Below, piece after piece: positions 58,672-64,000 of a stretch of 64,000 nt of DNA (its first letter is position 1; every line of letters starts with the position of its first letter). The notes under the pieces are model-generated. The model made no database searches, was not told where the DNA came from, and saw only the letters and a program-made list of their open reading frames with translations. This DNA is from Pseudarthrobacter sp. fls2-241-R2A-127 (GTDB taxonomy: Bacteria > Actinomycetota > Actinomycetes > Actinomycetales > Micrococcaceae): positions 1 through 64,000 of the forward strand of contig NZ_JARVSF010000004.1 of assembly GCF_030209355.1 (NCBI RefSeq), read 5' to 3'. A program made the position numbers and the translations under genes.

Positions 58672-60102
58672 ATGAACGTAACCGATCAAACCTCTCCACG
58701 CCCCCGGTTCCGCCGGGGACGGGCGGCCGGCCGCCGCATGGGGATCGTCAGCGGTGTTCTGGCGGTCATACTTTCCGCGGGGATGGCCGTGGCAACGCCC
58801 GTGGCCTTCGCCGACGACCTCGAAGACCGCAAGGCCGCGCTCGAGGCCGAAGCTGCCCGTGTCCAGGCTTCCCTCGAGTTCGTCGATTCCAAGATCGCCA
58901 AGGCCGCCGGTGACCTGGTGATCTACCAGGGCCAGTTGCCGGGTGCGCAGCAGGCCCTCCTTGACGCCCAAGGCCGTGTGGCCAGTGCGGTGAAAGAATC
59001 GGAGGCCCTGGCTGCGCGCGTCGACATGGCCCAGCAGAACAAGGCCAAGATCACCCAGCAGCTCGAAACGGACAAGCAGAAGATTGCCGACACCAAGAAG
59101 CTGATCGGCCAGATCGCCACCCAGGCTTACAAATCCGGCGGCGTGCCCTCCAACCTCTCGCTCTTCTTCGGGTCCAGCGGCGGCGGCAGCCTGACCGACA
59201 CCATGGACCTCGCCGACCAAGCCATGCGAAGCCAGAACGCGGCGATGGACAAGCTCAACCAGCAGAACGCCACCAACGTCAACTCCGAAGCCCGGTTGCA
59301 GGCTGTGGAAGCGGAAATCACCGACCTCAAGGCCAAGGCCGATGCTGCACTGGAACGCGAGAAGGCTGCCCGTGACGAAGCCGCGGCCAAGAAGGCCCAG
59401 GTTGACCAGCTGATCGCCGACACCACCCGCCTCGATGCGGAGCTCCAGGCGGCCAAACCCGGTATCCAGGCCCAGCTCGCGGGCGTCCAGGCCAACCAGA
59501 ACCAAGTGGCCAACGAGATCGCTGAACGCGACCGAAAGGCCCGGGAGGCATGGGAAGCCGAACAGCGCAGGCAAGCTGAGGCGGCCGCTGCCGCAGCTGC
59601 CGCCGCAGCGGCGGCAGCGAACCGCCCGGCTCCGCCCGTCCAGCCCTTTGTTCCGCCCGCAGCAGGATCGCCGTCGGCCTTTGGCCTCCGCCACCCCTTT
59701 GACGGCAGCATCCCCATTACCTCCGGCTTCGGCTACCGCACCACACCGCCGGGCACCATCGACTTCTATGGCACCGGCGGCTACATGCACACCGGCATCG
59801 ACTTCGGCGCGGCCTGCGGTACGCCCGTGTACGCTGCAGCTGCCGGTGAAGTCTTCAGCTCGGGCTGGAACTCCGCCGACGGCGGCGGCTGGCGCGTCAA
59901 GATCGACCACGGCGTGGTGCAGGGCAACACCCTGACGACGATCTATTACCACAACTCGAGCATCGTGGTTTCGAACGGCCAGCACGTCTCGCAGGGACAG
60001 CTGATCGCCTACTCGGGCAGTACCGGCAACTCCACCGGATGCCACGCCCACTTCGAGACATGGCTCAACGGCAAGGCCGTGGACCCCATGGGGCTGCTCT
60101 AG
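58672..60102 (+). CDS. secreted M23 peptidase with coiled coil, EnvC-like
   Basis: 476-residue peptidoglycan hydrolase. A signal peptide ends at VAFA (about residue 44), a long coiled coil follows (about 45-265, Lys/Glu/Ala/Gln-rich) and an Ala run to Pro-rich linker (about 300-330). The C-terminal LytM domain (about 340-476) has MHTGIDFG (zinc His and Asp) and GCHAHFE (HxH); the zinc site is intact, so it should be active. EnvC/PcsB/RipC-type partners of FtsEX share the coiled coil. Start chosen from AAGGAA five bases before ATG 58672; ATGs at 58648 and 58666 are less likely. Confidence 0.9.
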   Translation: MNVTDQTSPRPRFRRGRAAGRRMGIVSGVLAVILSAGMAVATPVAFADDLEDRKAALEAEAARVQASLEFVDSKIAKAAGDLVIYQGQLPGAQQALLDAQGRVASAVKESEALAARVDMAQQNKAKITQQLETDKQKIADTKKLIGQIATQAYKSGGVPSNLSLFFGSSGGGSLTDTMDLADQAMRSQNAAMDKLNQQNATNVNSEARLQAVEAEITDLKAKADAALEREKAARDEAAAKKAQVDQLIADTTRLDAELQAAKPGIQAQLAGVQANQNQVANEIAERDRKAREAWEAEQRRQAEAAAAAAAAAAAAANRPAPPVQPFVPPAAGSPSAFGLRHPFDGSIPITSGFGYRTTPPGTIDFYGTGGYMHTGIDFGAACGTPVYAAAAGEVFSSGWNSADGGGWRVKIDHGVVQGNTLTTIYYHNSSIVVSNGQHVSQGQLIAYSGSTGNSTGCHAHFETWLNGKAVDPMGLL

Positions 60103-60119
60103 GAAGAACGCTGCTGCCG

Positions 60120-60125
60120 TAGACT
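60120..60125 (+). promoter_or_regulatory. candidate -10 box for smpB (TAGACT)
   Basis: TAGACT after the peptidase stop gives a leader of about 52 bases to the smpB GTG. Confidence 0.35.
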
Positions 60126-60183
60126 GGTATAGCTCCGCGCCGCCGGGCGCGGGGAGTCCAACCTGAACCCGAGGAGTTGCCCC

Positions 60184-60657
60184 GTGCCTAAAGAAAGTGG
60201 CCGTAAGGTGGTGGCCACCAACCGCAAGGCCCGGCATGACTACCACGTGCTGGACACATATGAGGCCGGCATCGCGCTGATGGGCACCGAGGTCAAGTCG
60301 CTGCGCGAAGGCCACGCTTCGATGGTGGACGGATTCTGCACGTTCTACAACGACGAACTGTGGTTGGAAGCAATCCACATTCCTGAGTACAACCAGGGCA
60401 GCTGGACCAACCACGCCGCGCGCCGCCGCCGTAAGCTGCTGCTGCACCGCGAGGAGCTCATTAAGATTTCCCGCAAGGTCCAGGAAGCCGGTTACACCAT
60501 CGTGCCGCTCCAGCTGTACTTCGTGGACGGCCGGGCCAAGGTGGAAATCGCCGTTGCCCGCGGCAAGCGCGAGTATGACAAGCGGCAGACTTTGCGGGAA
60601 CAGCAGGACAACCGTGAGGCCCAGCGCGAGATGCGGGAGCGCAACCGCCGCCGCTAG
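60184..60657 (+). CDS. smpB: SsrA-binding protein SmpB
   Basis: tmRNA-binding protein needed for trans-translation. The 157-residue protein has [24 protein letters not shown] at the start of the OB fold, [52 protein letters not shown] and the basic C-terminal tail ([20 protein letters not shown]) that mimics a codon-anticodon stem. GTG start with GAGGAG at 60171-60176. It lies 73 bp upstream of its partner RNA gene. Confidence 0.97.
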   Translation: MPKESGRKVVATNRKARHDYHVLDTYEAGIALMGTEVKSLREGHASMVDGFCTFYNDELWLEAIHIPEYNQGSWTNHAARRRRKLLLHREELIKISRKVQEAGYTIVPLQLYFVDGRAKVEIAVARGKREYDKRQTLREQQDNREAQREMRERNRRR

Positions 60658-60681
60658 GAATTATTTCCGCAGGGTGTGCGT

Positions 60682-60687
60682 TAGTAT
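60682..60687 (+). promoter_or_regulatory. candidate -10 box for ssrA (TAGTAT)
   Basis: TAGTAT lies 49 bases before the mature tmRNA 5' end, leaving a leader to be removed by RNase P. No consensus -35. Confidence 0.3.
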
Positions 60688-60730
60688 TGGTAGTCCGGCA
60701 GGCTTGCCAGCCGGTTTGGTAACAAAATAC

Positions 60731-61098
60731 GGGGATGATCGGTTTCGACGGTGTTAGTCGCGACAGGTGAAGCGGGCCGAGGATGCAGAATTATCTCGTA
60801 AACGCTTTCTGCAAACCAATAAGTGCCGAATCTAAGCGCACTGACTTCGCTCTTGCTGCCTAAGCAGTAAGACAGTCCGTCAGCCCGGGGATGCTATCGC
60901 CCCGGATCCTGGCGTCATTTAGATAGCCACTGCTGTTTGCTCCCGTCACCGGAGTAAACGGGACTCTTAGGTGACTGGGCCCGGATCAGCCAGCTGTTTG
61001 CGGCATGGCTGGGGCCGAGAAAATCCGACGCAAACTGCGCCCGGAGAAGCCCTGACAACACGACATCGGACGGGGGTTCAATTCCCCCCATCTCCACC
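60731..61098 (+). ncRNA. ssrA: transfer-messenger RNA
   Basis: Rescues stalled ribosomes with SmpB. The 5' end GGGGATGATCGGTTTCGAC and the 3' T-arm GGTTCAATTCC with acceptor CATCTCC-A form the tRNA-like half; GGGGATG pairs with CATCTCC through seven positions, one a G-U. Between them lie the tag reading frame and pseudoknot regions. The terminal CCA is not fully encoded (A-CC-C follows), so the 3' end is set at 61098 with small uncertainty. Two hairpins terminate it. Confidence 0.96.
60825..60863 (+). other. tmRNA proteolysis-tag frame
   Basis: Resume codon GCC after TAAGT, then 11 more codons and a TAA stop. The encoded tag is AESKRTDFALAA; the terminal ALAA is the usual ClpXP degron. The resume codon is placed by analogy to the conserved five bases before it. 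Confidence 0.85.
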
Positions 61099-61104
61099 CA
61101 CGGC

Positions 61105-61140
61105 AAAGGCCGGGACGTTCCAACGGATGTCCCGGCCTTT
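61105..61140 (+). terminator. first ssrA terminator hairpin
   Basis: Perfect 12-bp stem AAAGGCCGGGAC / GTCCCGGCCTTT with a 12-base loop, seven bases after the tmRNA end, closing on a short T run. Confidence 0.85.
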
Positions 61141-61145
61141 GTTGC

Positions 61146-61173
61146 AACGCCCCGGTCCCTGGACCGGGGCGTT
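61146..61173. terminator. second hairpin after ssrA, with T tract
   Basis: Perfect 13-bp complementarity (61146-61158 with 61161-61173) followed by T residues (61172-61176). It backs up the first hairpin and can also serve the acyltransferase on the other strand. Confidence 0.85.
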
Positions 61174-61221
61174 TTTCGTTTATTCGGCGACGGAGCGGGC
61201 AGCACCCAGGGATGCCCGCAC

Positions 61222-63372
61222 CTATTGCCGGGCCTCGTTGAACCGCTGGGACAGGACCGGGACCAGGGACCGGATATAGCTGCGGGCGGCATGATCATTA
61301 TCGAAATAGACTTGCAGTCCGCCAATCACCGCGTAGCAGCGCTGGCCATCGCAGAACTGGTCCGAGAGGTCGAGGACCTTGACGCTGGGCTTGCCCATGC
61401 CCTTGGCGGCTTCGGCAACCGGGTCCGGAACCAGCGCCTCGCCGCGTGCATTGGCGCAATCGACGGGTTGCTGCGGGTTCAGCGCCACGCAGTCAGGGCT
61501 GGTGCGGTGAAGGGGTAGTGGCGGGTCCCGGAAGACGAAGACCCGGCTGCCTGCCGATGTCCAGTCACCCAATCTCTTCGTCACGGCATCCTTGTACTGG
61601 TCCATTTGCGGCCGGCCGGTGCCATCGTCGAGAGTTTCACCTGCTCCGAATGAGGACGCGAAGACCATGTCAGGCTTTTCCTTGACGATCCGATTGGATA
61701 CCTGGGCGCTCCACCCAAGGCACCGCTGCTGTGCATGCGGATCGGTGGCAGGCGCGCCCGCCACGGTCACCCGCTTCACGTCAACGAACGGACAACCGCC
61801 AAGCAATGATTCCTTCACCTTCCACTTGTGCAGCCGTGCCAGCTCGTACAGGCCGGCCTTCCACTGCTCGGCATGCGAGTCGCCTACCAGCCAGACAGTC
61901 GCCTCCGGCTGCGCCCCTCCAGTGAAGTCGCACTCGGCCAGGACCTGGAGGTCCTCGTAGACCACCGGATCCGCGGACGGGTGGCATTCAGGTGCGCTGA
62001 ACCATGGTGCTTCGTTCGGCCCCACGTTGGCGACCTTGGCGGCACCGAAGGGATCGCTGCAGCCATTGCGCGGGTCAAGGCTGCGCGCCCCGTGGCATGG
62101 TTCGCCGATGAGGCTTTCCAACTTCGCCGCCTCGGCGGCCTGGGCTTTGCCGAAGCTTAGAAGCATGCCACCTGACAGTGCACAGACCAGTCCCGCCGTG
62201 ACTGCCATGGCCGCAAACACGCGGAGCGGTTTGGCACCCCGCAGGAGCCTGGTGCGGCCGGGGTCTTCGACGAGTTTCTTGGAGACATAGGAAAGCGCTA
62301 TCGCACCCACCAGGATGGCGAGCTTGTCCCGGTTCCCCAAGGAGTGGCCCAGAAACGCCGGGAGCAGGACAATCATGGGCCAGTGCCACAGGTACAGGGA
62401 ATAGGACACATCGCCCAGAAACTGGATGGGCCGGGCGGCCAGGACCTGGTTTGGCGACCACACCGGTCCTGTCGGACCGGATGCGATCACCAGCACGGTC
62501 CCGGCCACGGGCACCACCGCGGCGAAGCCCGGAAAGAAGGTCTGCTCGTTGAAGCAAAAGGCGGAATAGGCGATCAGGCCGTAGCCGAGCCACTGCGCCG
62601 CGCCTGACAACGCCAGATGATGGTTGGGCAGCCGAAGCCGCAGCGCTGCCATCGCATGCGGGCCGCCGATGGCAATTAAGGCACCGGCTCCGAACTCCCA
62701 GGCCCGTGCCGGGGTGACAAAGTAGGCGGGGCTCCTGTTGGTGTAGGTGACCCAGATGCAAAATGCCAGCGCAGCAGCGCTGGCCAGTGTGACTCCCAAT
62801 GCCAGCAAGGCCCGCCGGCGGAGTCGCAGCCGGATCACTGCCACCGAAAGCCCCATGAACAGCAGTGGCCATACCAGGTAGAACTGTTCCTCCACCGAGA
62901 GGGACCAATAGTGCTGCACCGTTGAGGCGGCCTCGCTGTGGGCCGAATAATCAACCGATTTCGCTGCCAACACCCAGTTCTCCGCGTAGAGGACGGCCCC
63001 GATGGTTTCCTGGGCGATTGCCAGCCAGCGCGAGAACGGCAGCAATGCCCACGCCGCAAGCAGGGAAACCGACGCAACGAGGGTTGCGGCGGGAAGCAAA
63101 CGCCTGATCCGCCGGGCGTAGAACTGTGCCAGGTTGATGCGGTTTGACCGCTCCAGCTCGCCCAGAAGATGCTTGGAGATCAAATAGCCCGAGATCACGA
63201 AGAAGACATCGACACCGACGTAGCCGCCGGAAAGCCGTGCCGGCCACAAATGGTTCAGGACCACCAGGCCAACAGCCAGTGCGCGAAGCGCCTGGATATC
63301 CTTGCGGGTGGCGTCGACCGCCTCTGTTCGCCGCATTTCCGCACGGGTTCGCAGGACGACGTGTCCGGTCAC
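61222..63372 (-). CDS. OafA-like acyltransferase with SGNH domain (second copy)
   Basis: 716-residue membrane O-acyltransferase. An acyltransferase-3 domain (about 15-370) contains DIQALRALAVGLVVLNH with the catalytic-region His, GGYVGVDVFFVISGYLI and ARRIRRLLPAATLV. The SGNH domain (about 460-716) has block I GDSHAEQW and a terminal Asp-x-Asp-His (YFDNDHAARSY). GTG start with AAGGAG at 63374-63379 read on the minus strand; an open frame extends 264 bases upstream but is unconserved. Same architecture as the protein at 32.5 kb but only partly similar, so it probably acts on a different surface glycan or site. Confidence 0.9.
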   Translation of the reverse strand: MTGHVVLRTRAEMRRTEAVDATRKDIQALRALAVGLVVLNHLWPARLSGGYVGVDVFFVISGYLISKHLLGELERSNRINLAQFYARRIRRLLPAATLVASVSLLAAWALLPFSRWLAIAQETIGAVLYAENWVLAAKSVDYSAHSEAASTVQHYWSLSVEEQFYLVWPLLFMGLSVAVIRLRLRRRALLALGVTLASAAALAFCIWVTYTNRSPAYFVTPARAWEFGAGALIAIGGPHAMAALRLRLPNHHLALSGAAQWLGYGLIAYSAFCFNEQTFFPGFAAVVPVAGTVLVIASGPTGPVWSPNQVLAARPIQFLGDVSYSLYLWHWPMIVLLPAFLGHSLGNRDKLAILVGAIALSYVSKKLVEDPGRTRLLRGAKPLRVFAAMAVTAGLVCALSGGMLLSFGKAQAAEAAKLESLIGEPCHGARSLDPRNGCSDPFGAAKVANVGPNEAPWFSAPECHPSADPVVYEDLQVLAECDFTGGAQPEATVWLVGDSHAEQWKAGLYELARLHKWKVKESLLGGCPFVDVKRVTVAGAPATDPHAQQRCLGWSAQVSNRIVKEKPDMVFASSFGAGETLDDGTGRPQMDQYKDAVTKRLGDWTSAGSRVFVFRDPPLPLHRTSPDCVALNPQQPVDCANARGEALVPDPVAEAAKGMGKPSVKVLDLSDQFCDGQRCYAVIGGLQVYFDNDHAARSYIRSLVPVLSQRFNEARQ

Positions 63373-63784
63373 AGGTACTCCTTGTCGATCTTCGTTTGAG
63401 CGCAGCGCGCCTGCCGCTCCGGTTGCCGGCATGGACGGAGGGCCACCAGGGCTGTGCACATTGCTTGCCGTGTTCCGGCGACATCCGGAAACAGCACGGC
63501 GCCGGCAGCCCTTCCCGGACTGCGGGCAGCAACCCCTTACGGCGGAAACGGCTGGACGAATACCGGCCACCTTGGCGGCGGTGGAGTCGGTGAGGTCATG
63601 GAACAAGCGAGCTCTGCATTTGGGCCGCTGTTGCAACCCCCCGGGGGTACTCTAGCACCGCGTCATGCCCCTGCCGGTGCTCCGCGGCTTGCAGGTGCAG
63701 CCCATTCGTTGCCCTGATACCACGACATCGCCCGGGCCTTAATGCTCTAGCGGCCTGCTCCCGCGCGCCGCTACCTTCGACTGT
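63373..63784. other. 412-bp divergent intergenic region
   Basis: No gene is supported. It holds the ribosome binding site of the minus-strand acyltransferase, a CCCCCGGGGG palindrome (63638-63647) next to ACTCTA, which reads as a TAGAGT -10 on the minus strand (63649-63654), and the leaderless promoter of the gene that runs off the window. Open frames crossing it on either strand lack ribosome binding sites. Confidence 0.55.
63772..63777 (+). promoter_or_regulatory. -10 box for leaderless transcript (TACCTT)
   Basis: TACCTT is followed by seven bases and the ATG at 63785, with no Shine-Dalgarno sequence; same spacing as the GT2 gene at 40.8 kb. Confidence 0.4.
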
Positions 63785-64000
63785 ATGCACAACGATCCGC
63801 CGCAAACACCCACGGAGATCCTGGACGCAAACAGCTGCTGGGACCTCCTTCGCGGTGTCTCGGTTGGCCACCTCGCCGTGTTCGTCAACGGGTACCCGGA
63901 AGTCTTTCCCATTAATTACAAGGTGGACCAGCAGTCGCTGGTCTTCCGGACGGGCGAGGGAACCAAGCTGCGCGCCGCCGGCGGGCCACTCGCCGTCGCG
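63785..64000 (+). CDS. pyridoxamine-5'-phosphate oxidase-family protein (5' part)
   Basis: First 72 residues of a gene cut by the window end. ILDANSCWDLLRGVSVGHLAV, then VFPINYKVDQQSLVFRTGEGTKLRA, is the N-terminal split-barrel flavin-binding segment of this family, which includes heme- and F420-linked as well as FMN proteins. Cofactor and substrate cannot be told. The start fits a leaderless promoter. Confidence 0.75.
   Translation, partial: MHNDPPQTPTEILDANSCWDLLRGVSVGHLAVFVNGYPEVFPINYKVDQQSLVFRTGEGTKLRAAGGPLAVA

Overview
The window is high-GC, densely coding chromosomal DNA from an actinobacterium, most likely a Micrococcaceae member of the Arthrobacter/Pseudarthrobacter type. The evidence is the actinobacterial order mtrA-mtrB-lpqB-comF-hpf-alkZ-like-secA, an Rv3235-like gene, a PdtaS-type kinase beside whiB1, a 180-kDa-class NAD-glutamate dehydrogenase, the prfB-ftsE-ftsX-peptidase-smpB-ssrA order, and many TAGGCT/TAGACT-like -10 boxes. 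I see no prophage, insertion sequence, CRISPR array or tRNA; the only RNA gene is tmRNA. The species assignment is inference.

Region 1 (1-15 kb): the envelope two-component system MtrAB with its lipoprotein LpqB, a ComF-like phosphoribosyltransferase, the long hibernation factor HPF, an AlkZ/YcaQ-type DNA glycosylase and SecA. A poorly characterised patch follows: an Rv3235-like protein, a LysM membrane protein, an unknown protein and a small BldC/excisionase-like regulator. It ends with an SAF-domain (CpaB-like) gene and a CpaE-like ATPase, which are the first part of a Tad/Flp pilus system.

Region 2 (15-27 kb): the giant NAD-glutamate dehydrogenase, the PdtaS-like kinase, whiB1 with a CRP-like site upstream, a small membrane protein, and an orphan FHA-FtsK/EssC-like ATPase with no recognisable type VII partner in the window.

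Region 3 (27-50 kb): a large surface-glycan locus. It holds an acetyltransferase, a galactofuranan cassette (glf, glfT2-like, ABC exporter wzm/wzt), an SGNH acyltransferase, a six-gene minus-strand operon (DPM-like transferase, DUF2304, two GT2 enzymes, rmlA, DUF6541 membrane protein), and a divergent plus-strand operon (GT2, rmlB, rmlC-rmlD fusion, GT2). A Wzx-type flippase, a GH25 lysozyme with four C-terminal repeats and a GT-C-like membrane protein complete it. Together these make UDP-Galf and dTDP-rhamnose, assemble lipid-linked glycan and export it.

Region 4 (50.7-55.6 kb): the second Tad part: CpaF-TadB-TadC, a small pilin-like protein, two TadE-like and one TadG-like protein. Both Tad operons carry a TT(A/G)TCCACA 9-mer in the same orientation at a similar distance upstream of the predicted promoter.

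Region 5 (55.6-64 kb): prfB, ftsEX with an M23 hydrolase, smpB, ssrA with tandem terminators, a second SGNH acyltransferase, and the 5' end of a pyridoxamine-phosphate-oxidase-family gene cut by the window edge.
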